NCBI RefSeq assembly: GCF_042649685.1
Contig: NZ_JBHRZT010000073.1
Location: forward strand, 434,001-498,000
Direction: 5' to 3'
DNA length: 64,000 nucleotides
Source of the DNA: Bacillus_BA songklensis
Lineage (GTDB): Bacteria > Bacillota > Bacilli > Bacillales > Bacillaceae_H
Shown: positions 43,700-52,362 of the stretch, piece after piece
How positions within the stretch are numbered: position 1 is the stretch's first letter
Layout of the letters: each line of letters starts with the position of its first letter
Translations under genes and position numbers: made by a program
Notes under the pieces: generated by a model
What the model saw: only the letters and a program-made list of their open reading frames with translations
Database searches by the model: none
What the model was told of the DNA's origin: nothing

Positions 43700-43708
43700 G
43701 TCATCAGG

Positions 43709-43747
43709 ATCGCACAAAAGGGGGAAATTTCTCCCTTTTGTGCGATT
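43709..43747 (+). terminator. Bidirectional terminator yugE / yugF
   Basis: ATCGCACAAAAGGG pairs with CCCTTTTGTGCGAT between convergent genes. Confidence 0.85.
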
Positions 43748-43749
43748 CT

Positions 43750-44580
43750 CTAGTATAGAAACTGTAACATATGCTGGTGAATGGCTTCAGGTTTTTCTTC
43801 CGGGACGAGGTGACCTGTTTTTTGAAATGAGATAAGAGTAGAATTTTGGATATCTTGTTTTAGACGCTTTCCGATATTTAAAGGTACCACCCGATCTTCT
43901 TCTCCCCAAATTAATAAACTAGGAACTTCAATTGAACGCAAGTCTTCCGAAGATAAATCTCCTTCCCGATGACGAATCATTCTTGTTAAAGCCATAAAAA
44001 TCTTATCGTCGGAAAAAGGCTTCATATATCCTTGAATCATTTCTTCATCAATCATGTTCAAATCATAGACCACATTTTTTAGATTACCATCTATTCCTTT
44101 TCGAGCCAGCCATGTTTTGATCCAAAGATAAAAATAGGGAAGATAAGAAGAGAGAATTAAGCCATAGTGAGATCGGCTTAAATAGCCTGAACTGCATAAT
44201 AAAATGATTTTATCCACCAGATCCGGCTCAAGTTTTGCCGTATTCAGTGAAATCTGTCCTCCCATTGAATGCCCGACGAGTATCACTTTATTTAAGTGAA
44301 GTTTACGGATAAGTTGAGTGATGAGTTTAGCTAAATTTTTATAGGAATAGACAAATGTCAACGATTTTTCACTTTGTCCAAACGGCGGTAAATCCACGGC
44401 TATAACAGAAAAGTCCTTAGTTAATAACGGAATAAGGCGGCGAAAGCTAAAACTTGAAGATAAAAAGCCGTGAACAAGAACGATAGCAGGCTTTGCGGGT
44501 GTATATCCGTAGAGCTCGTAATAAACAGAGACACCGTCAATGGTTTCAAAGTGTGATGAAAAAGAGGCATGTTCCATCAT
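43750..44580 (-). CDS. yugF: Alpha/beta hydrolase YugF
   Basis: 276-aa alpha/beta hydrolase. Nucleophile elbow VGHSMGGQ (Ser), oxyanion segment LVHGFLSS, acid in WGEEDRVVP and base in QKTGHLVPEE. Resembles carboxylesterases and C-C hydrolases; substrate unknown. Start at the ATG-ATG after TTGGAG; the frame to 44655 is unsupported. Confidence 0.88.
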   Translation of the reverse strand: MMEHASFSSHFETIDGVSVYYELYGYTPAKPAIVLVHGFLSSSFSFRRLIPLLTKDFSVIAVDLPPFGQSEKSLTFVYSYKNLAKLITQLIRKLHLNKVILVGHSMGGQISLNTAKLEPDLVDKIILLCSSGYLSRSHYGLILSSYLPYFYLWIKTWLARKGIDGNLKNVVYDLNMIDEEMIQGYMKPFSDDKIFMALTRMIRHREGDLSSEDLRSIEVPSLLIWGEEDRVVPLNIGKRLKQDIQNSTLISFQKTGHLVPEEKPEAIHQHMLQFLY

Positions 44581-44753
44581 ATTTCTTCGCTCCAACCATG
44601 TTTTTCTAATAGTTTCCCCGTTTGTATATAGATTAAGCGCCTGAGGCTTTTCCAATTTTTATTTCTAATCCATGTTGAGCGAAAATTCAATTTCTTATAA
44701 ATTTATTTGTTATAATGATTTTTGAAACGATTTAGAAAATAGGGGGATTTAAA

Positions 44754-45254
44754 ATGTTTTTAGAAGAAAAAGAATTGGAAATCCTTGAAATACTGGAAAG
44801 AAACAGCCGGATTTCCGTCGATACGATTGCCAAAATGGTGGATTTGCCGCTTGAAGAGACAACGGCGATTATCGAGAAGCTTGAGCGCGAAAAGGTTATC
44901 GTGCAATATGGTACAGCCATCAATTGGCGCAAAGTGGACGGCCATGAAAATGTTACGGCCATGATCGATGTAAAGGTAACGCCTAAACGAGGGGTAGGCT
45001 TTGATGGAATTGCAGAGCGTATTTATCGGTTCACGGAGGTTAAATCCGTTTATTTAATGTCAGGAGCATATGACTTGTCTGTTATCGTAGAAGGCAAATC
45101 AATGGCGGAAATTGCTTATTTCGTTTCGGAAAAGCTGTCGACGTTAGATTCGGTTTTGTCTACGACTACCCATTTTATCTTAAAGAAATACAAGCACGAT
45201 GGAATCATTTATGAGCAAGGCGAAGATGACCGAAGAATTGTGGTGTCTCCGTAA
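44754..45254 (+). CDS. alaR: AsnC/Lrp-family regulator AlaR (YugG)
   Basis: 166-aa Lrp-type regulator: N-terminal winged helix (LEILERNSRISVDTIAKMVDLP) and a C-terminal ligand-binding RAM domain. In B. subtilis AlaR activates alaT in response to alanine. TAATG overlap with the next gene confirms the operon. ATG follows AGGGGGA. Confidence 0.88.
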   Translation: MFLEEKELEILEILERNSRISVDTIAKMVDLPLEETTAIIEKLEREKVIVQYGTAINWRKVDGHENVTAMIDVKVTPKRGVGFDGIAERIYRFTEVKSVYLMSGAYDLSVIVEGKSMAEIAYFVSEKLSTLDSVLSTTTHFILKKYKHDGIIYEQGEDDRRIVVSP

Positions 45255-46420
45255 TGAGATCTTATGTATCCAAACAGGTTAAACAATTGAAACCTTCAGG
45301 CATTCGACGTTTTTTCGATTTAGCGGCCAGCATGGATGGAGTCATTTCGCTTGGAGTGGGTGAACCTGACTTTGTGACCCCCTGGTCTGTATGTGAAGCT
45401 TCAATCTCATCATTAGAACGAGGGCATACATCTTACACAGCCAATGCTGGTTTAATGGAACTCAGAAAAGAAATTGTCTTTTATTTGCAATCGCATTTTC
45501 ACGTTAGATATGATGCGCAATCAGAAGTGATTGTAACGGTTGGGGCAAGTCAAGCGCTAGATATCGCGATGCGTGCCGTGTTAGATTCTGAAGATGAAGT
45601 GATTATCGCAGAGCCTAGTTTTGTTTCGTATGCTCCTCTCGTCTCACTCGCAGGGGGACGTCCTGTAGCAGTTGAAACGTCTATTGAACATGAGTTTAAA
45701 TTACAGGCGGATCAACTTGAAAATGCGATAAGTCCCAAAACAAAAGCTCTTCTTCTTTGTTCACCTAATAATCCAACGGGAAGTATATTGAACAGAAAAG
45801 AGCTTGAAGAAATTGCCCGTGTGGTCAAAAAGTACGACTTGCTTGTGATCGCCGATGAAATCTATGCGGAACTATCATACGATGAGCCCCATTGTTCCAT
45901 TGCTTCTTTGGAGGAAATGAGAGAACGTACAATTTTAGTCTCAGGATTTTCAAAGGGATTTGCAATGACAGGTTGGCGTTTAGGTTACATTTGTGCTCCT
46001 GAAGAATTAACTCAAGCGATGCTGAAAATTCATCAATACGCGATGATGTGCGCGCCGACGATGGCTCAATATGGAGCGATTGAAGCATTACAAAATGGAC
46101 AGGAAGACGTAGAGCATATGCGAAAGAGTTATCGCAGACGCCGGAACTACATAGTGGAGTCGTTAAATCAAATTGGGCTCGATTGTCATATGCCGGGAGG
46201 TGCATTTTACGTTTTCCCATCCATTGCTAGAACAGGGATGACATCTGAAGAGTTCGCTGAGCGCCTTCTTATGGAAGAACGAGTGGCTGTTGTACCTGGA
46301 AGCGTATTTGGAAAAGGCGGAGAAGGACATATTCGCTGCTCTTATGCTTCTTCCATGGAAGCTTTGCAAGGAGCTATTGTCAGAATGCAGCGCTTTATGG
46401 AAAGAAATTGCCGCAAATAG
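45254..46420 (+). CDS. alaT: Alanine transaminase AlaT
   Basis: 388-aa class I aminotransferase. Lys Schiff base in VSGFSKGFAMTGWRLGY, SPNNPTG and the Asp of VIADEIYAEL bind PLP, and GGEGHIRCSYA has the carboxylate Arg. Makes alanine from pyruvate. Start codon shared with the alaR stop. Confidence 0.9.
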   Translation: MRSYVSKQVKQLKPSGIRRFFDLAASMDGVISLGVGEPDFVTPWSVCEASISSLERGHTSYTANAGLMELRKEIVFYLQSHFHVRYDAQSEVIVTVGASQALDIAMRAVLDSEDEVIIAEPSFVSYAPLVSLAGGRPVAVETSIEHEFKLQADQLENAISPKTKALLLCSPNNPTGSILNRKELEEIARVVKKYDLLVIADEIYAELSYDEPHCSIASLEEMRERTILVSGFSKGFAMTGWRLGYICAPEELTQAMLKIHQYAMMCAPTMAQYGAIEALQNGQEDVEHMRKSYRRRRNYIVESLNQIGLDCHMPGGAFYVFPSIARTGMTSEEFAERLLMEERVAVVPGSVFGKGGEGHIRCSYASSMEALQGAIVRMQRFMERNCRK

Positions 46421-46449
46421 ATGGGCACCCTGAAGATTTAGCCAAAAGA

Positions 46450-46484
46450 AAGGCGGCAAAACCTAGTTAGGTTTTGCCAGCCTT
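46450..46484 (+). terminator. alaT terminator
   Basis: AAGGC-GGCAAAACCTA pairs with TAGGTTTTGCC-GCCTT and is followed by an A-rich tract. Confidence 0.75.
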
Positions 46485-46609
46485 AAAAAAGGGGGGAATA
46501 CTATAGAAAGCCTTATATTTGTAATATAACCATTCATTGGTTGTTTTAAACAAGCCAGGGCCACTTTTTATCAAAAAAGCAGGGGAATATCAAATTAGGA
46601 GATGTTCGG

Positions 46610-46690
46610 TTCCGGCACATTGAGTCGCTTCCCTCTTCATTGAAAAGGCAAAAAGTGTCTTCACTCGGGAGGACTGCAGCGCTTTTCTTA
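46610..46690 (-). repeat. 3'-end dispersed element behind the xre gene
   Basis: Reads from the xre stop as GAAAAGCGCTGCAG, passes an AGTG-rich part and ends at GTGCCGGAAC. Member of the same 3'-end family. Confidence 0.5.
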
Positions 46691-47056
46691 TTCTGCAAGG
46701 TCATATTTTTGTTCAAATACTGTTTTCATAAGCTGTAAGTATTGCGATTCGTTTAATTCTTTGACTTTCCTTAAGATAGACTTTGCTTTTTCCACTCCAA
46801 TTGCCTGAATCAATTCTGACAGTTCTCCATCCATTTCTACATTTACGATTCCTTCTTCTTGAGCCCCCGTTAACTCGGTGATTGGAACATCCAACACGGT
46901 TGAAACTTTTAATAATGTTTGGCGGTCCGGAATTTTTTCGCCATTTTCGAATTTGGCAATGGTTGAGATTCCTAAGCGAGCTTTTAAAGCAAGTTCTGTT
47001 TGAGTCATCTTTTTAAGCTCACGGTACATTTTAATATTTTGTCCTATACGTTCCAT
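46688..47056 (-). CDS. Xre-family transcriptional regulator
   Basis: 122-aa protein with an N-terminal HTH_3 domain (IGQNIKMYRELKKMTQTELALKARLGIST, two-part helix-turn-helix) and a short helical C-terminal domain (KAKSILRKVKELNESQY). No membrane span. ATG with a GGGGCTGG-type site. Target genes are unknown; it stands between alaT and the sigma factor operon and might regulate either. Confidence 0.82.
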   Translation of the reverse strand: MERIGQNIKMYRELKKMTQTELALKARLGISTIAKFENGEKIPDRQTLLKVSTVLDVPITELTGAQEEGIVNVEMDGELSELIQAIGVEKAKSILRKVKELNESQYLQLMKTVFEQKYDLAE

Positions 47057-47376
47057 ACATCCAGCCCCCTCATTAACATTATTTCACATATATCTTATCA
47101 TGATTACGCATAGAGATATTGGAATTTTCCGAACAAATCGTGACATTTTTTAAATAGGGATTTTATCCTGCATGAACGGGCAGTAAACCCTCTGCTTCAA
47201 AACCTAGTGTATTCGAAGAAGGTTAAGCGAATAATGCTGTGCACGTTTTTTAGCAAATTTATTTGAAAAAGAATGCCTGGTTCTCTTAATGTTGTCCAAA
47301 AGTAATATAATGTAAATTTAGGTATCTATAAGGATTTTTAGAGACTGGTCTATATGTAACAAAGGGGAGAAAAGCA
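47057..47376. other. 320-nt divergent region xre / ECF sigma
   Basis: Contains a possible dispersed motif (ATCCTGC ATGAAC GGGCAGTAAACC at 47168-47193) whose like I remember from other Bacillaceae. Near 47294-47325 TTGTCC and TATAATGTAAAT resemble a promoter for the sigma gene. No gene seen. Confidence 0.4.
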
Positions 47377-47967
47377 TTGTTTAATGACTGGAACGGGGAG
47401 GGAGAAAACTTGAAGGAAGAAGAGTTAATAGCGAAAGCAAAAGAAGGCAACATGAGGGCTTTTCATCAACTCATCCAATTGCATTACTCAACAGTCGAAA
47501 AATTTGCCTATCAGTTAGGAAATAGGCGTGATGAAATAGAGGATATTACACAAGAAGTATTTATTAGAGTATATCGTTTTTTAGATCAGTTCACACAGGC
47601 CAAGTTTACCACCTGGCTTTATAAAATCACCTTAAATGTGACGAGGGATATGGCAAGAAAACGCAGCCAAAATTTAAAAAAGGTATTTAAGTTTCAACAA
47701 CAGCCCAGAGAAGACTATCCGCAAGTAGAAACTCATTTGCTCCAAAACGAGGAAGATCGCATGCTCCATATGTGCCTGCAAACATTAGATGAAAAATATC
47801 GTACACCCATCATCCTTTTTTATTTTCACGACAGGAAGTACGAAGAGATAGCAGAGATTATGTCGATTAGTTTATCCACCGTAAAAACCCGCATATTACG
47901 TGGGAAAACAATGCTAAAAAAAGCAATGGAAGACTTGAGTAAGAAAGAAGGTGGCAGCTATGGATGA
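47377..47967 (+). CDS. ECF-type RNA polymerase sigma factor
   Basis: 196-aa sigma-70 family protein with regions 2 and 4 only. Region 2: HYSTVEKFAYQLGNRRDEIEDITQEVFIRVYRFLDQF; region 4: LDEKYRTPIILFYFHDRKYEEIAEIMSISLSTVKTRILRGK. TTG at 47377 follows AAAGGGGAG; a second TTG at 47410 also has a good site (GGGAGGGAG) and would give 185 aa. Its end overlaps the next gene by 8 nt, typical for a sigma/anti-sigma pair. Not found at this place in B. subtilis. Confidence 0.85.
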   Translation: MFNDWNGEGENLKEEELIAKAKEGNMRAFHQLIQLHYSTVEKFAYQLGNRRDEIEDITQEVFIRVYRFLDQFTQAKFTTWLYKITLNVTRDMARKRSQNLKKVFKFQQQPREDYPQVETHLLQNEEDRMLHMCLQTLDEKYRTPIILFYFHDRKYEEIAEIMSISLSTVKTRILRGKTMLKKAMEDLSKKEGGSYG

Positions 47968-49720
47968 TAAAATGTTCGAACGGCGGTTAAAACAACTAAA
48001 AAATTCATATGAACAGCTTCCGACTGTTAGCTCCCCTCAGACCATTATGGAACATATTCAAAAGCGTGAAGTGAAGCACTCAAAGAGAACATGGTTCCAC
48101 TTGCCTTATGTGGCCAGTTTCATTGGAGTGCTGCTGATTGGTTCCATTCTCGGTATGCAATTTTTTAATCATCTTCCAGCAAAGAATCAATCAAATCTGT
48201 CTGCTTTGCCGAAGCAATCTAGAGAACAGATAAGTCAGGAAAACAACGAGAAAGACCAACAGGGAAATAATCAAAACAATGATGAGAAGTCATCCTCCTA
48301 TAAGGTTAGTGAGAAAGAATATAAAGAAGCATTAAAAGATTTATCGATGCTTTATGACCAGATGGCTGGGGATATGAAGGAGAAACTCCACACAGAAGAA
48401 ATTGAGCACTACACATTTGTAAGAGAAGCGAAAGAAAAGTTAAATGCATTTCAAACAAAGGCAAAAACAGAGACCAAAAGTGAACAGGGCTTTTTTCGAT
48501 ATTGGGATGAACATCGTACAGTTATCATTCAAAAAATGTCGACTCCTGACATTCAATATGCAGAGCTTGAAAGGGATGCTAAAGCGGAAGATGGGCAAAT
48601 GCGAGGGTATATAGAATCCCGTCTCCAGTCTCTGCTTGAAAAGCAAAACGAACTATTGCCTGCTTATCAAGAGAGGTGGAGCGATCTTCAATCTACCATT
48701 CCTTCAGTCAGAGATATCGATGCACTTTTAGGGCAGCTAAATAGTACACAATCTCAGGATCCTGAGGAAATTAATGAATTTAAATTGTTGGCTTTGGGGA
48801 GTGGATACGAATTTTATGATGCAGGAGAAGGAATGATTGATTTACGGGTTAACTACAAAGGAATGCAAGAAAAGTTTCATCCTTATCTTAGTCCAGCGTT
48901 CGAGCAACGTTTAGATTTACTTTCTAAAAAGAAAATTACTGTAGATGGTACGTTGAATATTACATTCGAAGAATTAGGCGATTATATTGTGAAACTGGAG
49001 AAAACCATTTTAGCAGATTCTTCTTCTCCTAGTGCCAAAACGTTGTACGAACAATATAAACAAGCTCTCGGATACTATTTACTCGGGGTGGATAATATGG
49101 TTGTGTTTGATTCTAATGGCGTGTTAAAAGAAGAAGTTAAACAAAACTATGAGCACTTTTTAACAACATATGAAGATACGAAAACATACAAAGTGGTCAA
49201 ACCATTTTTTGAGATGTTGAAAGAGTTCAAATTTACAAATGTGGATGAAGTGAAAAAGTTCCAAATAAATTACCCTGTTCTGTTGAAGTCTGAAGAGACG
49301 CAGGGAGAGAGTGAAAGAATAGACGAGGCTTTATCTCCTCTGCCAGAGGATCTTCAAACCATTTACGAACAATACAAAACTACAAAAGATGATTCGTTGT
49401 TAATAGGGTTACGCCCTTACGATGTTATGCGTTTTTATACTCAAGCGACCTTAGAAGGGGAGTATGAAGCCATTTATGCTCTGTACAGTGAGGATGATGA
49501 AGCGGTACCGCCAAAAGAAAAAGTAGTAGAAGATTTAAAAGCAATGGGAAAGATGGATTTTTCGTATATAAACAGCATCTTCAATTATGCGCAGGAAAGT
49601 GTTGATGGGACAACAGCAACCGTACGGTTATACACGAGAGAAAATGATTTTAACCTTGAGTTTAAACTAATGCAGGGAAAAGATCATGTTTGGAAAGTAA
49701 AATGGCTCCCTATGCAATGA
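47960..49720 (+). CDS. Large membrane-anchored putative anti-sigma factor
   Basis: 586-aa protein coupled to the sigma gene by an 8-nt overlap (ATG after GAAGGTGG). An N-terminal cytoplasmic part of about 45 residues is followed by one membrane span (LPYVASFIGVLLIGSILGM). A low-complexity Gln/Asn/Glu linker (residues about 80-115) and a long, mostly helical extracellular domain of about 470 residues come next. There is no ZAS zinc motif (HxxxCxxC). By position and topology I infer an anti-sigma factor with a large sensor. The outer domain was not recognised. Confidence 0.7.
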   Translation: MDDKMFERRLKQLKNSYEQLPTVSSPQTIMEHIQKREVKHSKRTWFHLPYVASFIGVLLIGSILGMQFFNHLPAKNQSNLSALPKQSREQISQENNEKDQQGNNQNNDEKSSSYKVSEKEYKEALKDLSMLYDQMAGDMKEKLHTEEIEHYTFVREAKEKLNAFQTKAKTETKSEQGFFRYWDEHRTVIIQKMSTPDIQYAELERDAKAEDGQMRGYIESRLQSLLEKQNELLPAYQERWSDLQSTIPSVRDIDALLGQLNSTQSQDPEEINEFKLLALGSGYEFYDAGEGMIDLRVNYKGMQEKFHPYLSPAFEQRLDLLSKKKITVDGTLNITFEELGDYIVKLEKTILADSSSPSAKTLYEQYKQALGYYLLGVDNMVVFDSNGVLKEEVKQNYEHFLTTYEDTKTYKVVKPFFEMLKEFKFTNVDEVKKFQINYPVLLKSEETQGESERIDEALSPLPEDLQTIYEQYKTTKDDSLLIGLRPYDVMRFYTQATLEGEYEAIYALYSEDDEAVPPKEKVVEDLKAMGKMDFSYINSIFNYAQESVDGTTATVRLYTRENDFNLEFKLMQGKDHVWKVKWLPMQ

Positions 49721-49874
49721 AATCATACGGAAAAATGTAAACTTCTTCATATTTTTGCCTGGTTTTGCGAATGATAAATAGAGCATAAGTCGTTTCTTTG
49801 ATTACAATTGTATTTTATGCTATAATATTTTATTGCATATACATGGGCGAAAATAAAAAAATAGGAGTGTTCTC

Positions 49875-50285
49875 ATGACTGAAAAATTTGAAGTAGGAAA
49901 TGTTGTAAAAGGAAAAGTAACTGGAATTCAACCATACGGTGCGTTTGTTGAGATTGATGAAAACACACAAGGTCTTGTTCATATTTCTGAGATTAAACAC
50001 GGCTTTGTAAAAGATATCAATGAACATTTAAAAGTCGGCGACGAAGTAAATGTAAAAATTCTTTCCATTGATGCGGAATCAGGTAAAATCGGTTTATCAA
50101 TTCGTGCAACAGAAGAAGCACCGGAAAAAGAAGAAACAACTGCTAAGCCAAAGGCTCCAAAGAAGCGTCAAGCAACAATTCAAACGCAAGCGCAAACAGA
50201 AGCGCCTCAAGGTTTTAATACATTAAAAGAAAAGCTTCAAGAATGGATTGAGCAATCCGACCGCAAAGATTTAATCAAAAAATAA
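49875..50285 (+). CDS. yugI: S1-domain general stress protein 13 (YugI)
   Basis: 136-aa RNA-binding protein with one S1 domain (residues 6-75: GNVVKGKVTGIQPYGAFVEID, GLVHISEI) and a basic Pro/Ala/Gln-rich linker plus C-terminal helix. Known as GSP13 in B. subtilis, associated with ribosomes. ATG follows AGGAGTG. Confidence 0.9.
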   Translation: MTEKFEVGNVVKGKVTGIQPYGAFVEIDENTQGLVHISEIKHGFVKDINEHLKVGDEVNVKILSIDAESGKIGLSIRATEEAPEKEETTAKPKAPKKRQATIQTQAQTEAPQGFNTLKEKLQEWIEQSDRKDLIKK

Positions 50286-50286
50286 G

Positions 50287-50323
50287 GCAATGAAAAAGCG
50301 TCCTGAGGACGCTTTTTCATTGC
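50287..50323 (+). terminator. yugI terminator
   Basis: GCAATGAAAAAGCGTCC pairs perfectly with GGACGCTTTTTCATTGC around TGA. Confidence 0.88.
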
Positions 50324-50460
50324 TCAAACCATTATTCAGAAGAACCGGTTAATTAAAATAACGAGGAAGCAAAATTAACAGAGCGTTCTTTAGAGTTAGG
50401 AGAATACTTTACACGAAAGTTGTTGGAAGTGAGCAATCCTTGCCAGACTTTAACATGATT

Positions 50461-50502
50461 AAAAAAGAAAGGGCCCTTTTTGAAGAGGCCCTTTCTTTTT
50501 TA
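50461..50502 (-). terminator. yuzA terminator
   Basis: AAAAAGAAAGGGCC pairs with GGCCCTTTCTTTTT. Placed after the yuzA stop on the minus strand, usable in both directions. Confidence 0.85.
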
Positions 50503-50503
50503 T

Positions 50504-50734
50504 TTAACGTGTTGCTCGTGCTTCAGAACGTTCAACTTCTTCAGAAGGTTTAAATAATAAGCCCAAGTTAATTAACCCGGCAATTCCTACTAAGCCATAA
50601 ATAATACGTGCAAGGGCAGAATCTTGTCCGCCGAAAATTGCGGCAATTAGGTCAAATTGAAAGAATCCAATCAATCCCCAGTTAATGGCGCCGATAATCG
50701 TAAGAACAAGTGCAATGCGTTGAATTGCGCTCAT
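50504..50734 (-). CDS. yuzA: DUF378 membrane protein YuzA
   Basis: 76-aa DUF378 protein with two membrane helices; INWGLIGFFQFDLIAAIFGG and ARIIYGLVGIAGLI are characteristic. ATG follows AAGGAGGT. Function unknown. In the same region as B. subtilis yuzA. Confidence 0.87.
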   Translation of the reverse strand: MSAIQRIALVLTIIGAINWGLIGFFQFDLIAAIFGGQDSALARIIYGLVGIAGLINLGLLFKPSEEVERSEARATR

Positions 50735-50892
50735 ACGGTAACCTCCTTATATTGTGGTTCATTCTTTATATTGTTTTATTAGCCGAAAAATATGCATGGT
50801 AAACGTGAAAGTGGACATAACATTTGAAGAGTCACTTTTCTTTACAGGGGCACAAACGTTGAGCATAATGGAAATGGTAAGGAGGGATTCTA

Positions 50893-52056
50893 ATGAATAG
50901 TTTTACATTTTATAATCCAACGAAGCTGATCTTCGGAAAAGGGCAATTACGGCAGTTAGAAAGCGAGCTCACTCACTATGGTAAAAAGGTACTCCTTGTA
51001 TATGGTGGAGGAAGTATTAAAAGAAGCGGTCTTTATGATCGGGTAATGGCCATTTTAGAGAAAGCGGGGGCACAAGTGTTTGAGCTGCCGGGCGTAGAGC
51101 CGAATCCGCGCCTTTCTACAGTGCATAAAGGAGTCGAGATTTGCAAAAATGAAAACATCGATTTCCTGCTAGCCGTTGGCGGGGGCAGTGTGATCGATTG
51201 TACAAAAGCGGTGGCTGCCGGAGCGAAATATGACGGCGATGTGTGGGATATCGTGACCAAGAAAGCAGCGGCAGCTGATGCATTGCCGTTTGGCACAGTG
51301 CTGACACTTGCGGCAACTGGTTCGGAAATGAACTCAGGCTCTGTTATTACAAACTGGGAAACAAAAGAAAAATACGGTTGGGGAAGTCCGTACACGTTCC
51401 CAAAATTCTCTATTCTAGAACCTGAAAATACATTTACGGTTCCAAAAAATCAAACGATTTACGGGATCGTCGATATGATGAGTCACGTATTTGAACAATA
51501 TTTCCACCACGTTTCCAATACACCGCTCCAAGATCGCATGTGTGAGTCTGTATTGAAAACGGTGATGGAAGCCGGGCCAAAGCTCGTAAATGATCTTGAG
51601 AATTTTGAACTTCGTGAGACCATTCTTTATGCTGGCACAATCGCTTTAAACGGTATGCTTCAAATGGGCTACCAAGGTGATTGGGCGACTCATAACATCG
51701 AGCATGCGGTATCTGCCGTGTATGACATCCCGCACGGCGGCGGCTTAGCGATTCTATTCCCGAACTGGATGAAACATACACTAAAAGAAAATGTCGGCCG
51801 CTATAAGCAACTAGCGGTTCGCGTATTTGATGTGAATCCAGAAGGAAAAACAGATGAAGAAACAGCGCTGGAAGGAATTGAAAAACTGCGTGAATTCTGG
51901 TCCAGCATTGGGGCTCCTTCCCGTCTTGCGGACTATGATATCGGTGACGAAAATCTTGAGCTTATGGCTGATAAGGCGATGGTTTACGGTGAATTCGGTC
52001 GTTTTAAAGTATTAAATAAAGAAGATGTGCTTGCCATTTTAAGAGCATCTCTATAA
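50893..52056 (+). CDS. yugJ: Iron-containing alcohol dehydrogenase YugJ
   Basis: 387-aa group III Fe-dependent alcohol dehydrogenase (butanol dehydrogenase type, probably NADPH). GGGSVID nucleotide motif, metal ligands in GIVDMMSHVFEQYF and HNIEHAVSAVYDIPHGGGLAI. ATG follows AAGGAGGG. B. subtilis has a second copy, yugK, next to it; here only one is present. Confidence 0.92.
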   Translation: MNSFTFYNPTKLIFGKGQLRQLESELTHYGKKVLLVYGGGSIKRSGLYDRVMAILEKAGAQVFELPGVEPNPRLSTVHKGVEICKNENIDFLLAVGGGSVIDCTKAVAAGAKYDGDVWDIVTKKAAAADALPFGTVLTLAATGSEMNSGSVITNWETKEKYGWGSPYTFPKFSILEPENTFTVPKNQTIYGIVDMMSHVFEQYFHHVSNTPLQDRMCESVLKTVMEAGPKLVNDLENFELRETILYAGTIALNGMLQMGYQGDWATHNIEHAVSAVYDIPHGGGLAILFPNWMKHTLKENVGRYKQLAVRVFDVNPEGKTDEETALEGIEKLREFWSSIGAPSRLADYDIGDENLELMADKAMVYGEFGRFKVLNKEDVLAILRASL

Positions 52057-52362
52057 TCAGAAAGCCTTCCCCGGGATTAGTAGTATCAGTTATTTCTTCA
52101 ACGGATATGAATGGGGATGAGGCCTCCTGCTCCTGAAACAGACGAAGAATCTGATGAATAAAAAGTAGTAACAAGTTTAGCTAATTGTTACTGCTTTTAT
52201 TATTGTTTGCCCCATCTTTTTTGTTTGCGGTCCCCGTAAATCAGACAATGTTTTAAAACTTTTAGTCTGTATCCGTTTACAAAAAATGACCCGTCTTGCA
52301 TTCTGGTGGTTGTTTCGTTAAAGTGTAAGAAGCAGGATAATATTGATATGGAGGAACAAATG
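52057..52362. other. 306-nt region between yugJ and pgi
   Basis: Holds a terminator (52160-52198) and the pgi promoter region. A 16-codon frame at 52111-52161 (MGMRPPAPETDEESDE) could be a small remnant; not supported by a ribosome site. Confidence 0.35.
52160..52198 (+). terminator. yugJ terminator
   Basis: AAAAGTAGTAACAA pairs with TTGTTACTGCTTTT. Confidence 0.8.
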
